A DNA stretch of 64,000 bases, taken from positions 124,001-188,000 of the forward strand of contig NZ_FOQM01000007.1 in NCBI RefSeq assembly GCF_900113735.1. The letters are read 5' to 3'. Of the stretch, positions 36,221-46,247 are shown one piece after another. The notes beneath the pieces are model-generated. The model had not been told where the DNA came from. It did no database searches and saw nothing but the letters and a program-made list of their open reading frames with translations. Origin of the DNA: Bradyrhizobium sp. Gha (GTDB lineage Bacteria; Pseudomonadota; Alphaproteobacteria; Rhizobiales; Xanthobacteraceae). The position numbers were made by a program, and so were the translations under genes. The stretch's first letter is position 1, and each line of letters begins with the position of its first letter.

Positions 36221-37393
36221 TTAGCCCGGGGCGACAGCCGCCGGCCGGGGGCGGCTCACAACCACCAGGACCACGGCCAGCACGACGAAGCCGACGGCTA
36301 CAAAGCCCGTGCTATGCAGCAGTTCGCGGGCAAACAGCGCCCCTCCGACCGCGGAGCCGATGGCCTGGCCGATGTAGAGGACGGAGGTATTGAGCGCGAC
36401 GGTTGCCGGCGCGAGCGGCGGTGCTGCCGCGACCAGCCGCACCTGCTGCATCGAATTGGTCGAGGCAAAGCCCAGCCCCCACATGGCCACCGCAATCGCC
36501 ATTAACGCGAGTGTGCCCGCGCTGAGCGCCCAACCGGTAATGCCCGCCAATAATAGGCCCGTGAACAGCAACGAGGTCCGGTACGGGCCCCATGTGTCGA
36601 CGATACGGGTTGCGACGACAACGCCGAGGAAACCGCAAACACCGTAGATCGCGAACACCATGCCGATCGCGTCCGGGCTTGCGCCGGTCAGCTTGTTGAG
36701 CAGCGGGCCCATGAAGGTGAACACCACGAACTGGCCGGACATCTGCAGCATCGTGATTGCGAGCAGCAGCATGATCGTCTTGTTGCGGCCGACCTCGCTC
36801 CAGGTCTTCAGATCGACCGGCGTGCCCTTCAAGCCGGCCGGCAGGCGCACCAGCAGCCACAGGAAGCTGATGCAACCGAGCGCGCCGATCCCGCCATAGG
36901 CGGCGCGCCAACCGTAACGACTGGCGATGAAGGTGATCAGCGGGAGGCCCACCGCGGCCGCCAGCGACCACCCAAGGAAGATATAGGCGATCGTGCTGCC
37001 CCGGCGCTCCGCCGGCACGATCAGCGCGGCAGTGCCCGCGGCCTGCGGCGTGTACAGCGCGCCGACAGCGAGCATCACCAGCCGGATGACGAGCAGGCTT
37101 GCATAGCCGGGCGCAAAGGCCGAGGCGAGGTTGCCTGACGCGAGCACCGCCAGCGTGGCCGTGAGCAGGATCCGCCGCTCGATGCGGCTGGTCAGCCACG
37201 CCGTCAGCGGCGAGCCGATGCACAGCGTGATCGCGCCGAAGGTGATGAGCAGCCCGGCTGCGTGGATGCTGATCCCAAGCCCCGCCGACATCTCCGGCAG
37301 CATTCCCGCCGGCGCCAGCACCGAGCAGCCGGTGACGAGATTGCCAAGCATCAGGGCGGTTGCGGTAAAGCGGCCGGCGCGAGGATTTTCCAT
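36221..37393 (-). CDS. MFS transporter (DHA1/arabinose-efflux type)
   Basis: A 390-residue 12-helix major facilitator protein. The N-half has LGNLVTGCSVLAPAGMLPEM and the loop 2-3 signature region GSPLTAWLTSRIERR; the motif near helix 5 reads AAVGLPLITFIASRYGWR, typical of proton-driven drug/sugar exporters. The start at 37393 (MENPRAGR) fits the family. The same frame stays open for a further 3.8 kb upstream, but that part runs antisense through thrS and two more genes and is not coding. It is divergent from thrS. Confidence 0.9.
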   Translation of the reverse strand: MENPRAGRFTATALMLGNLVTGCSVLAPAGMLPEMSAGLGISIHAAGLLITFGAITLCIGSPLTAWLTSRIERRILLTATLAVLASGNLASAFAPGYASLLVIRLVMLAVGALYTPQAAGTAALIVPAERRGSTIAYIFLGWSLAAAVGLPLITFIASRYGWRAAYGGIGALGCISFLWLLVRLPAGLKGTPVDLKTWSEVGRNKTIMLLLAITMLQMSGQFVVFTFMGPLLNKLTGASPDAIGMVFAIYGVCGFLGVVVATRIVDTWGPYRTSLLFTGLLLAGITGWALSAGTLALMAIAVAMWGLGFASTNSMQQVRLVAAAPPLAPATVALNTSVLYIGQAIGSAVGGALFARELLHSTGFVAVGFVVLAVVLVVVSRPRPAAVAPG

Positions 37394-37579
37394 GCAACTG
37401 CATGTAGAGCAGGCCCGCCGCCAGTTAAAGGGCGCGACGCGAAATAGTTGGAGCATTGCCTGCGCTTTTGCGCGCCACTTTCTTGGAAATGCCGGATTGC
37501 GCAGGCCGAATCGCCTGATATATCGCTCGTTCCCGCTTACCTGCGCTCGTTCGCAGGAGTGAGCCTCAGGAGAAAAGCA

Positions 37580-39622
37580 ATGTCCGACCAGCCCAAATCC
37601 GAATCCGGCTTCCAATATTCCCTCAGCAATCTGAAGCCCGTGACCCCCGCCGCCAAAGTCACCCTCACCTTCCCCGACGGCGCCCAGCGCCAATATGACC
37701 AGAACATCACCGGTCTCGAGATCGCCAAGGGCATATCGCCCTCCCTCGCCAAGCGCACCGTCGCGATGGCGCTGGACGGTGTGCTCACCGACCTCAACGA
37801 TCCCATCGAAGCCGATGCGAAGATCAGGCTGATCACCCGCGACGAGCCGGAAGCGCTCGAGCTGATCCGCCACGACTGCGCGCACGTGCTCGCCGAGGCC
37901 GTGCAATCGCTGTGGCCCGGCACGCAAGTGACCATCGGCCCGGTGATCGAGAACGGCTTCTATTACGACTTCTTCCGCAACGAGCCGTTCACGCCGGACG
38001 ACTTTGCCGCCATCGAGAAAAAGATGCGCGAGATCATCGCGCGCGACAGACCCTTCACGAAAGAGGTCTGGGATCGCGAAAAGACCAAGCAGGTCTTCCG
38101 CGACAAGGGCGAGGCCTTCAAGGTCGAGCTGGTCGACGCCATTCCCGGCAACGAGCCTATCAAGATCTACTACCAGGGCGACTGGTTCGATCTCTGCCGC
38201 GGGCCGCACATGACCTCGACCGGCAAGGTCGGCAACGCGTTCAAGCTGATGAAGGTGGCCGGTGCCTATTGGCGCGGCGACAGCAACAACCCGATGCTGA
38301 CCCGCATCTACGGCACGGCCTTCGCCAAGCAGGAGGACCTCGACGCTTACCTCAAGCAGATCGAGGAAGCCGAGAAGCGCGACCATCGCAAGCTCGGACG
38401 CGAGCTCGACCTCTTCCACTTCCAGGAGGAAGGTCCGGGAGTCGTGTTCTGGCATCCCAAGGGCTGGACCATTTTCCAGCAGCTGATCGCCTATATGCGC
38501 CGCCGCCTGACCGGCGATTACAGCGAGGTCAACGCGCCGCAGATCCTCGACAAGTCTCTGTGGGAGACCTCGGGCCATTGGGGCTGGTATCGCGAAAACA
38601 TGTTCGCAGCGCAGTCGGCCGGCGACGAAGCCGAGGACAAGCGCTGGTTTGCGCTCAAGCCAATGAACTGCCCCGGCCACGTCCAGATCTTCAAGCACGG
38701 CCTGAAGAGCTACCGCGACCTGCCCTTGCGTCTCGCCGAGTTCGGCGTTGTGCATCGCTACGAGCCGTCCGGTGCCATGCACGGCCTGATGCGCGTGCGC
38801 GGCTTCACCCAGGACGACGCGCATATCTTCTGCACCGAAGACCAGCTCGCGGACGAGTGCCTGAAGATCAACGAACTGATCCTGTCGACCTATTCCGATT
38901 TCGGCTTCACCGGCGAACTCACGGTCAAGCTCTCGACCCGGCCGGAAAAGCGCGTCGGCACCGATGCGATGTGGGATCACGCCGAGCGCGTGATGGCAAC
39001 CGTGCTGCGCGAGATCCAGGCGCAGAACAACCACATCAAGACCGAGATCAACCCCGGCGAAGGCGCGTTCTACGGGCCGAAGTTCGAATACGTGTTGCGC
39101 GACGCCATCGGCCGCGACTGGCAATGCGGCACCACGCAGGTCGACTTCAACCTGCCGGAGCGGTTTGGTGCGTTCTACATCGACCATGACGGCGGCAAGA
39201 AGCCGCCTGTCATGGTGCATCGTGCGATCTGCGGCTCGATGGAGCGCTATATCGGCATCCTGATCGAGCACTATGCCGGCAACTTCCCGCTCTGGCTCTC
39301 GCCGGTGCAGGCGGTGGTCACCACCATCACTTCGGAAGGCGACGAATACGCCAAGGTGGTGCTGGAGCAGGCGCGGCGCGCCGGGCTTCGGGTCGAGATC
39401 GACCTGCGCAACGAAAAGATCAACTACAAGGTCCGCGAGCACTCGCTGGCCAAGATCCCTGCGCTGCTCGTGGTCGGCAAGAAGGAGGCCGAGACGCATT
39501 CGGTCTCCGTCCGCCGGCTCGGCAGCGACGGGCAAAAGGTGATGACGACCGGGGAAGCGATCGCCGCCCTGGTCGACGAGGCGACCCCGCCTGACGTCCG
39601 GCGCGCGCGCGGCGCGGTCTGA
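37580..39622 (+). CDS. thrS: Threonyl-tRNA synthetase
   Basis: A 680-residue class II synthetase. In order: TGS domain ([20 protein letters not shown]), the editing domain with [12 protein letters not shown] and the later DLCRGPHM, the catalytic core with zinc ligand cysteine in [14 protein letters not shown] and the class II motif [20 protein letters not shown], and the anticodon domain ([13 protein letters not shown]). Length is slightly above the 642 of E. coli. CAGGAGAAAAGCA gives a strong ribosome site for the ATG at 37580. An essential gene, intact. Confidence 0.98.
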   Translation: MSDQPKSESGFQYSLSNLKPVTPAAKVTLTFPDGAQRQYDQNITGLEIAKGISPSLAKRTVAMALDGVLTDLNDPIEADAKIRLITRDEPEALELIRHDCAHVLAEAVQSLWPGTQVTIGPVIENGFYYDFFRNEPFTPDDFAAIEKKMREIIARDRPFTKEVWDREKTKQVFRDKGEAFKVELVDAIPGNEPIKIYYQGDWFDLCRGPHMTSTGKVGNAFKLMKVAGAYWRGDSNNPMLTRIYGTAFAKQEDLDAYLKQIEEAEKRDHRKLGRELDLFHFQEEGPGVVFWHPKGWTIFQQLIAYMRRRLTGDYSEVNAPQILDKSLWETSGHWGWYRENMFAAQSAGDEAEDKRWFALKPMNCPGHVQIFKHGLKSYRDLPLRLAEFGVVHRYEPSGAMHGLMRVRGFTQDDAHIFCTEDQLADECLKINELILSTYSDFGFTGELTVKLSTRPEKRVGTDAMWDHAERVMATVLREIQAQNNHIKTEINPGEGAFYGPKFEYVLRDAIGRDWQCGTTQVDFNLPERFGAFYIDHDGGKKPPVMVHRAICGSMERYIGILIEHYAGNFPLWLSPVQAVVTTITSEGDEYAKVVLEQARRAGLRVEIDLRNEKINYKVREHSLAKIPALLVVGKKEAETHSVSVRRLGSDGQKVMTTGEAIAALVDEATPPDVRRARGAV

Positions 39623-39655
39623 TCGCTGAAATCGCTCTAAACTCGCTTTCGGTCG

Positions 39656-39690
39656 CGGGCGTGCATGCTTATCTCGGCATGGCACGCCCG
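39656..39690 (+). terminator. Hairpin after thrS (possible terminator)
   Basis: CGGGCGTGC (39656-39664) pairs with GCACGCCCG (39682-39690), with a further ATGC/GCAT pair inside. It starts 34 bases after the thrS stop and ends 26 bases before the nitroreductase GTG. No T-run follows, so read-through or attenuation is possible. Confidence 0.4.
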
Positions 39691-39715
39691 ACGACCAGCC
39701 GAAGAGGACATCGCA

Positions 39716-40279
39716 GTGACCGACGCCATTGAACTCCTGAAGACCCGCCGCTCGGTCAAGCCGCGCGAGATGACCGGACCCGGCCCGTCGCCGGCCGAGC
39801 TCGAAACCATTCTCACCATCGGCGCGCGCGTGCCCGACCACGGCAAGCTCGCGCCCTGGCGGTTCATCATTTTCGAGGGCGACGCACGCCAACGCGCCGG
39901 CGAGGTGATCGCCAAGGTCTTTGCCCGCAAGAATCCCGGCGCGCCCGCGGCCGATATCGAGACCGAGCGCAAGCGCCTTTGCGATGCGCCGCTGGTGATC
40001 GGCATCGTCTCCTTCACCAAGCCGCATCCGAAGGTGCCGGCGTGGGAGCAGGAGATGTCGGCGGGCGCCAGCGCCATGAACATCGTCACGGCCGCAACCG
40101 CGCTCGGCTACGGTGCCTGTTGGCTGAGCGGCTGGTTCTCGTTCGACCGCGACGTGCTTGATGGCCTTGGCCTCAAGGCCGATGAAAAGCTCGCGGGCCT
40201 CGTGCATATCGGCAAGCCGACCAGGCCGAGCGAGGATCGTCCGCGACCTGTCCTTTCCGAAATCGTGACGCGCTTTTAA
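39716..40279 (+). CDS. Nitroreductase family protein (YdjA-like)
   Basis: A 187-residue FMN-dependent nitroreductase-fold protein. The FMN phosphate site LLKTRRSVKPREM is at the N-terminus, ARVPDHGKLAPWRFIIFEGD matches the short YdjA-type group, and ALGYGACWLSGWFSFDRDVL is the conserved second FMN contact. The start is GTG at 39716, with GAGGAC eight bases upstream; an ATG at 39665 lies inside the preceding hairpin. Physiological substrate unknown; NAD(P)H-dependent reduction of nitro or quinone compounds is the family activity. Confidence 0.9.
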   Translation: MTDAIELLKTRRSVKPREMTGPGPSPAELETILTIGARVPDHGKLAPWRFIIFEGDARQRAGEVIAKVFARKNPGAPAADIETERKRLCDAPLVIGIVSFTKPHPKVPAWEQEMSAGASAMNIVTAATALGYGACWLSGWFSFDRDVLDGLGLKADEKLAGLVHIGKPTRPSEDRPRPVLSEIVTRF

Positions 40280-40342
40280 CCGAAGTCTTGTTGACGCCTC
40301 TGATGTCTTGCGGCTTTGTTCCCGTGCAGGGAGGAAGCCCGG

Positions 40343-41611
40343 ATGAAGCGTCGTGAATTTCTGGTCGGGGCCGCGATGCTGGCGGGCACGATGACGCGGA
40401 GCCGCGCGTCCGACATTCCCGCCCCTTCCGCCGACGGGCTGAGGCGCATCACCTCGTTCTTCGAGAACGAGGTCACCACCGGCCGCTTGCCGGGGGCCAT
40501 CGTCCTGATCCATCAGCACGGCAAGCCTGTCTATTTCAAGCTGTTCGGCGTGCGCGATGTCAGGACGCGGCTGTCGATGACGCCTGACACGATCTTCGCG
40601 ATCCATTCCATGACCAAGCCGATCACCAGCCTGGCTGCGATGATGCTGATCGACGAGGGCAAGCTCGCGCTGACCGATCCCGTTTCGAAATACATTCCCC
40701 TCTTCGCCGGCACGAAGGTCGGAATGGAGATCACCAAGCCCGACGGCTCGCTGACGCTTGACTTGGTGCCGCCGCTCCATCCGGTGACGATCAGGGAATT
40801 GATGCGGCACACCTCGGGCATCAGCTACGACTATATCGGCGGCAAATGGGTCGAGCTCGCCTACAAGGCGGCCAACATTTTTCAGGGCCATTTCGACAAC
40901 AGGGAGTTCGCCGAGCGAATAGCCAGGCTGCCGCTGGCGCGCCAGCCGGGCACGTTGTGGCGCTACGGCCATTCCACCGACGTGCTCGGCAGGGTCATCG
41001 AGATCATCACGGGGCAGCCGCTGTACGACGCGCTGAAACAACGCATCTTCGATCCGCTCGGCATGACCAACACCAAATTCGTGCTGTCCACGCCTGACGA
41101 ATTCGAGCGGATGGCGCGGCCGCTGCCGACCGACCAGATCCTGCTCGATGCCGAGCGCGAGCGTCTCGAACATCCGGAGTGGCAATCCGGTGGTGGCGGC
41201 CTGCTCTCGACCATCATCGACTATCAGCGCTTTTCTCAGATGCTGCTCAACGGCGGAGAGCTCCAGGGCAAGCGCTATCTGTTCCCGGCCGCCTTCAAGG
41301 ACATGACGACGGACCAGATCGGGCCAGACTCCGGCGTCGATCGCGACTATTTCTATTTCCCTGGCGACGGTTTCGGTTATGGCTATGGCCTTGCGGTGCG
41401 CACCGATCCCGGCAACGCCAAACCGCCGCCGCCCGGCTCGCTCGGCGAATTGAAGTGGGACTCGGGCAGCGGCACCTATTTCGGCGTCGATCCCAAGCTC
41501 GATATGGTCTACGTCCTGATGCAGCAGACCCAGAACGAGCGCGGCCGCATCACGCCGGCGTTCAAGGCGCTGGTCTACGACTGCTTCCCAGAAGAGCTAC
41601 GCCGCCCGTGA
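40343..41611 (+). CDS. Beta-lactamase-fold serine hydrolase (class C-like), Tat-type signal
   Basis: A 422-residue member of the serine beta-lactamase/esterase EstB group. The N-terminus MKRREFLVGAAMLAGTMTRS is a twin-arginine-type signal. The nucleophile is S89 with K92 (SMTK); the second motif is probably the tyrosine in WRYGHSTDVLG; blocks RELMRHTSGISYDYIGG and RIFDPLGMTNTKF are family markers. It is probably an esterase or peptidase rather than an antibiotic-resistance enzyme. GGGAGGAAGCCCGG precedes the ATG. The last 15 bases overlap the convergent GGDEF-EAL gene. Confidence 0.9.
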   Translation: MKRREFLVGAAMLAGTMTRSRASDIPAPSADGLRRITSFFENEVTTGRLPGAIVLIHQHGKPVYFKLFGVRDVRTRLSMTPDTIFAIHSMTKPITSLAAMMLIDEGKLALTDPVSKYIPLFAGTKVGMEITKPDGSLTLDLVPPLHPVTIRELMRHTSGISYDYIGGKWVELAYKAANIFQGHFDNREFAERIARLPLARQPGTLWRYGHSTDVLGRVIEIITGQPLYDALKQRIFDPLGMTNTKFVLSTPDEFERMARPLPTDQILLDAERERLEHPEWQSGGGGLLSTIIDYQRFSQMLLNGGELQGKRYLFPAAFKDMTTDQIGPDSGVDRDYFYFPGDGFGYGYGLAVRTDPGNAKPPPPGSLGELKWDSGSGTYFGVDPKLDMVYVLMQQTQNERGRITPAFKALVYDCFPEELRRP

Positions 41612-44059
41612 GGAACGCTCGCCGAAATCGGCGAGCAGTCTTGCAATCTCGGCGGCGGGCCTCGCGGCGCTGAACAGGAAGCCCTGCACTTCGTTGCAGC
41701 CTTCCGCGCGCAGCCAGTCGAGCTGATCCTCGGTCTCGACCCCCTCCGCGGTCGTGGTGATGTTGAGGCTGCGGCCAAGACCCGAAATCGCACGCACGAT
41801 CGCGCCGCAATCGGGCCGCCGCGCCAGATCCTTCACGAAGGAGCGGTCGATCTTGATCTTGTCGAACGGGAAACTGCGGAGATAGCTGAGGCTGGAATAG
41901 CCGGTGCCGAAATCATCCATGGAGATGGACACGCCGAGTTCGCGCAATTGATGCAGGATCGCGAGATTGGCATCGGTCTCGGCGAGGAAAACCGACTCGG
42001 TGATCTCGAGCTCGAGCCGCTTCGGCGAGAGGCCGGATTGCGCCAGCGCCGAGATCACGACGTGAACCAGATTGCGGCTACGGAATTGCGCCGGCGACAG
42101 ATTGACCGCGACTTTGACGTCGTCAGGCCACTTCACCGCCTCGGCACAGGCTTCGCGCAGCACCCATTCGCCGAGCTGGGTGATCAGGCCGATGTCTTCG
42201 GCGACCGGAATGAATTCCGCGGGCGAGATCATTCCCTTCTCGGGATGAGGCCAGCGCAACAGCGACTCGAAGCCGGAGATGCGATCGGATGCGATCGCCA
42301 CCAGCGGCTGATAGTGCAGTTCGAACTCGCCATTGGCAAAGGCGCGACGGAGATCCAGCTCCATATCGCGGCGCTTTTGCGCCTGCAGATCCATCTCGCG
42401 CTCGAAGAAATGGTGCATGCCGCCGCCGTCGGACTTTGCCCGGTACAGTGCCATATCGGCGTTGCGCATCAACTCCTCTGACGTGACGCCGTCGCCCGGC
42501 GACAGCGCGATCCCGATGCTGGCGCCGATCACCATCTCCTGGCCGTCGATCTCGTACGGCGTCTTCAGCATGTCGATCAGCAGCGTCGCGCAGGCGCTCG
42601 CCTCGTTCGGCGTGACGTCGGCTGCGAGGATTACCGCAAACTCGTCACCGCCAAGGCGGGCAGCGAGATTGGCGCCCCGGACCGCAGTGGTCAGACGTTC
42701 GGCGACTTGCTTGAGCAGGAGATCGCCCGCCGGATGCCCGAAGGAGTCGTTGATGGTCTTGAACAGGTCGAGGTCGATATAGAGCACGCCGACGCGTTTT
42801 CCGCCGGCCTGGTCGAGCGCTTGCTTGAGGCGGTCCCGGAAATGTTCGCGGTTCGGCAGGTCGGTGAGCCCGTCGTGGTGCGCCATGTAGGCGATCCGCG
42901 CCTCGGCCTTACGCCGCTCGGTGATGTCGGCGACCGCAACCAGATAGCCGTCGCGATCGTTGAAGGTGACGCGGCGGCCGAAGGTGAGCACCTCGATCTC
43001 GCTGTCGTCGGCGCGCAGGTGCCGCCAGTTGCGCGAGGAGTGGTAGGTCTCCCCGACGCGATCGAGCGCTTCGGCGTGGCTGTCCCACTCGTCCTCGGGC
43101 CAGATCTCGTGGAGCTTCATGCCCAGGAAGGCGGCACGGCTATAGCCGTAATGCTGGACCGCGGCGTCGTTGACGCTCAAGAACTCTTTTGTGTCGGCGT
43201 CGAACACCCACATTGGCATCGGGTTGCTGTCGAACAGCAGGCGGAACGAGGCGTCGCGCCGCTTCATCGCGGTGACATCGCAGATGGTCAGCGAAATGAC
43301 GTCGGCGAACGCCGTCGCGCTCATGCGCAAATAGCGGCGATCGTTCTCGATCTCGAGCTGCTCGCCGCGGCCACCTGACACCGCCTTCAGCAGAAACTCC
43401 CTGACCTCGGACGTGGCGAGCAAGGTCGTGCCCTGGCCGATCTGACGCCACAACAGGCCACCGCTTGCAACATTCAGCAGCAGCTCGGCGCTCTTGTTGT
43501 GATGCACGACCTGGAAATCGGACGGATGACCGCTCGCATCGCGCAGCGTCACCAGTGAGACCACCGCGTCGTCGGTCGCAGAGAAGATCGCATCGAGAAG
43601 ATTGTATTGGGCGCCGCGCTCATTGACGTAGGCGCCGACCAGCGTGGCGCCCCAGCGTGAGGCGGTCGGCAGCGCCAGCAAATCGTAGGTCCGCACCATG
43701 CCATCGCGCACGCAATGGGCGCTGGCCTGGTGGGGCTGTCCATTCTTGAGCGCACTCGCCGCTGCTTCCGACAGCGCGGTGGCGCAATCGGGCGGCAATT
43801 CCGTCAGCGGAATGTCCCAGCGTTCCTCGCCGAGCCATTTTTGCACGTAGCGTCCGCTCCGCGACAGTTCGAGCGTGCCGTCGTCCTTGAGTAACGCGAT
43901 GTGGTCGGCGAGCCGTCCCAGGCTCCCGAGCATGACGTCTTCATAGCGCGGCAGCCGGTCGCCCGGCTTCAATGCGGCACGCCATTTGCGCTGAAGCACC
44001 GGGATGTCGTCAAACATTTCGGTGACCGGTTTGCCCGGCATCTTCTTCGCGGCACTCAT
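41597..44059 (-). CDS. PAS-GGDEF-EAL cyclic-di-GMP enzyme
   Basis: An 820-residue cytoplasmic protein with no membrane helices. Residues 1-260 look like one or two degenerate PAS-type sensors, about 272-385 is a clear PAS domain (FRLLFDSNPMPMWVFDADTK), GGDEF is near 470 (RLGGDEFAV, intact active site) and EAL covers about 560-815. The EAL signature is FESLLRW (ESL), but the other catalytic residues are kept: NLSPAQF, ELEITES, MDDFGTGYSS, IKIDRSFVKD, EGVET. Both synthesis and breakdown of c-di-GMP are possible. The ATG at 44059 with GGGGAC upstream was chosen over 44143. Confidence 0.93.
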   Translation of the reverse strand: MSAAKKMPGKPVTEMFDDIPVLQRKWRAALKPGDRLPRYEDVMLGSLGRLADHIALLKDDGTLELSRSGRYVQKWLGEERWDIPLTELPPDCATALSEAAASALKNGQPHQASAHCVRDGMVRTYDLLALPTASRWGATLVGAYVNERGAQYNLLDAIFSATDDAVVSLVTLRDASGHPSDFQVVHHNKSAELLLNVASGGLLWRQIGQGTTLLATSEVREFLLKAVSGGRGEQLEIENDRRYLRMSATAFADVISLTICDVTAMKRRDASFRLLFDSNPMPMWVFDADTKEFLSVNDAAVQHYGYSRAAFLGMKLHEIWPEDEWDSHAEALDRVGETYHSSRNWRHLRADDSEIEVLTFGRRVTFNDRDGYLVAVADITERRKAEARIAYMAHHDGLTDLPNREHFRDRLKQALDQAGGKRVGVLYIDLDLFKTINDSFGHPAGDLLLKQVAERLTTAVRGANLAARLGGDEFAVILAADVTPNEASACATLLIDMLKTPYEIDGQEMVIGASIGIALSPGDGVTSEELMRNADMALYRAKSDGGGMHHFFEREMDLQAQKRRDMELDLRRAFANGEFELHYQPLVAIASDRISGFESLLRWPHPEKGMISPAEFIPVAEDIGLITQLGEWVLREACAEAVKWPDDVKVAVNLSPAQFRSRNLVHVVISALAQSGLSPKRLELEITESVFLAETDANLAILHQLRELGVSISMDDFGTGYSSLSYLRSFPFDKIKIDRSFVKDLARRPDCGAIVRAISGLGRSLNITTTAEGVETEDQLDWLRAEGCNEVQGFLFSAARPAAEIARLLADFGERSSRAA

Positions 44060-44343
44060 TGCAGTCCCCAACGCACTTTCCCGCTGCATCAAAAGACCGC
44101 CCCGCTTAATGGCATGTAAAAGGGACGCAGGCGCGGGTTCCATGCGGTGTTTATGACAGTTTTAAATCCGCCGATGGTTAGTGCGTCTTAGAGACTATGA
44201 CAGTGGGTTGAATGCGATGCCCTGGTGTCCCGGACGCGCTGCAACGCGCGAGCGTTGCTGCGCAGCCTCAGGGGCACGAGAGCTGAGCGCCGCAATCCGT
44301 CCGTCGGACACAGCGGCCCCGCTTTCGCGAATTGCGGGCGCCG

Positions 44344-44538
44344 CTAATCCTCGCTGGATGCCGTGAAGCGGTTGCGCAAATAGGCCTGCGACAGCAGGAA
44401 GAAGAGCGCGCGCTCGCCGTGATATTTGGCCGAGGGCCGCGTGCGCTCGAAGCCATCGGCAAAGATCTTGCCGGAGTGGTCGCAGACCTGCCACCGCCAA
44501 CCGAACCGTTTGCGCCTGGTGAGGATCACTTCGAACAT
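44344..44538 (-). CDS. Small conserved hypothetical protein
   Basis: A 64-residue basic protein starting MFEVILTRRKRFGWRWQVCD and continuing HSGKIFADGFERTRPSAKYH. I recall similar short proteins (KRFGWRWQVCD core) in Bradyrhizobium. The beta-strand-like N-terminal half followed by a helical end suggests a small folded domain. No function is known. The ribosome site is weak. Confidence 0.65.
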   Translation of the reverse strand: MFEVILTRRKRFGWRWQVCDHSGKIFADGFERTRPSAKYHGERALFFLLSQAYLRNRFTASSED

Positions 44539-44942
44539 GCCGACGCGCTAGGTCCCTGCTCCTTGCCGGTCTCGCAGACCAACAAGGGCTGCGCCGGCGT
44601 CCCCCATTGGACAGATGCCCGACATATAACCCAGCAGGAGAGAAAGCGAATGAAATTGATTATCGGAAATACGTAGCTTGCACCGGCAATTGAGCCCGGA
44701 ATAAGCCGCCGCCACCGGTGTTTCCGTAGCTGGCGCGCAATCTGGTAGCGCTCGCAAAGATCTTCGAAACCGAATCGCAAGACACGAATGGACGTAAGCA
44801 AACCTCACCCGCCTGGTTGGCCTTTCGTGCGCTGGATGAGAAGCGCAGCACGATCTTCAGGCGAAGGCTCTCTTCCCGGCCGGTGCGGAACTCGTAATGA
44901 CCATGTTGATGCAGTGGCGCTGAATTACGCTCTCGCGCGGCG
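44539..44942. other. Intergenic region without a supported gene
   Basis: About 400 bases with somewhat lower coding signal than the neighbours. A minus-strand frame from 44801 contains VLRFGFEDLCERYQIARQL, which looks protein-like but has no ribosome site and runs into a weak tail; it may be a decayed gene. No RNA gene or repeat was recognised. Confidence 0.35.
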
Positions 44943-46013
44943 TCAGCGCGCGACGACTTCGACTTCGCCGTCGACGCCGTTGACGACGTTGAAGCCGCGC
45001 TCGTAGACCTTGCCCTCGTTCTTGGCGATGGCGCGGTATTCGCCTTCGGAGAGCACGACGCGCGGGAAGGCGCCGATCGATTCCTTGATGACGTCGCCGC
45101 CGGGCGTCAGCACCGACCAGGCGGTGTTGGCGAGCGCCTCGCCGCCCTTGTCACTGACGAGCTTGAGCGTGATCACGGCGGCGCGATGGGTGATGGTGAC
45201 GTCGGTGAGCTTGCCAGCCTGGACACGGATGTCCGAGCGCACCACCGAGTTGGCGTCGCCATAGTTGGAGATGATGTAATAGGTGCCCTCCGGCAGCAGC
45301 ACGACGTCGCCGGCGGCGACGTTCGGCACCAGCGAGGCGCGCTCGCCGGATTCGAACTGGCTGCCCTTGTAGATCGCGAACGAGATCTGGTTCTGGGGAA
45401 TGCGGCTGGTGCCGACGCGACCCTCGATACGCAGGCCGCCGGCCGGCAGCACGAAGGATTCGCGGTCGGTCTCGGCCTTGAGGCTCACGGTGCGCACCGC
45501 ACTGACGAGGCCAAAGGCGACGTGCACCACGTAATTGCCCGGCGGCAACACGATGTTGGGCGTGGCGCTGCGATCCTCGCGGATCAGCTTGAAGGTGCCG
45601 TTCTCGTCGGGCCGGTCGGCAAACACCCGCCACACCAGGCCGCTGGTGATCGCAGGCGTGTCCTTGCCGTATTTCGCCATCAATGACAGCACGGCCTGCC
45701 CGGGCGCGGCCGCATTGAGCGGCGCGGCCGACGGGACGCCGGTCACCGCGGGCGGCATGCTGGGCGTATTGGGCTGGGTCAGGGTCGGCGGCAGGCTGGC
45801 AGGGCCGGCACCTGAACCGGAGGGCGGCGCCAGGCTGACCGCGCCACCGGGATCGGGCACCGAAGCCGGGGGTACCGGCGGCGGACGATCGGAGAAAAGC
45901 TGCGCCTGCGCAGTGGTCTGGCCCAGGAGAACGACGCATGCGCATAGGACGAGCGCCGGCAGCAGCCTCCCGCCGCGCCGCCATCGAATGATGCCGTCAC
46001 CCCCTCGAGTCAT
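44943..46013 (-). CDS. Secreted beta-sandwich protein of unknown function
   Basis: A 356-residue precursor. A basic leader (RRGGRLLPALVLCACVVLLG) is a signal peptide ending near TTAQA. About 70 Pro/Ser/Gly-rich residues follow, then repeated beta units of carboxypeptidase-regulatory type: LPPGNYVVHVAFGLVSAVRT, LLPEGTYYIISNYGDANSVV and LSEGEYRAIAKNEGKVYERG, three copies of a (L)x(E/G)GxYxxxxxxG turn. The tandem units suggest an extended envelope protein. I recall homologues throughout Hyphomicrobiales without known function. It is the first minus-strand gene before the divergent patatin gene. Confidence 0.82.
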   Translation of the reverse strand: MTRGGDGIIRWRRGGRLLPALVLCACVVLLGQTTAQAQLFSDRPPPVPPASVPDPGGAVSLAPPSGSGAGPASLPPTLTQPNTPSMPPAVTGVPSAAPLNAAAPGQAVLSLMAKYGKDTPAITSGLVWRVFADRPDENGTFKLIREDRSATPNIVLPPGNYVVHVAFGLVSAVRTVSLKAETDRESFVLPAGGLRIEGRVGTSRIPQNQISFAIYKGSQFESGERASLVPNVAAGDVVLLPEGTYYIISNYGDANSVVRSDIRVQAGKLTDVTITHRAAVITLKLVSDKGGEALANTAWSVLTPGGDVIKESIGAFPRVVLSEGEYRAIAKNEGKVYERGFNVVNGVDGEVEVVAR

Positions 46014-46247
46014 GCCACCTGCTTTTCACCGAAAACGCGGCAAATTCAAGCCTCTGAAATCCCCGGGGAATACGGTTCTCTGGAACCGGGTTGACGCCTG
46101 CGTGATTACATCAGAGGCAAGCGGCCCTCGCCACACTCCTGCCCCCTGCGTCCCGAACGCTGTAAACCAAGCTTTGCCGTCGTTCTGGTGAAGCGGAAGC
46201 GCGGCGCCTACTCTGGAGTGAGGGCGGCCCGGAGTAGGAGAGTTTCG

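Noticed and set aside
36221..41185. A minus-strand frame open for 1654 codons
   Set aside because: Only the last 390 codons are the MFS transporter. The rest is antisense to thrS, the nitroreductase and part of a serine hydrolase, all strongly supported; its Arg/Asp/His/Val-rich, motif-free translation is what GC-rich codon bias produces on the opposite strand.
44526..44801. Minus-strand frame containing VLRFGFEDLCERYQIARQL
   Set aside because: Overlaps a better-supported small gene at its end, starts with a non-ATG codon without a ribosome site and has an unconvincing second half.
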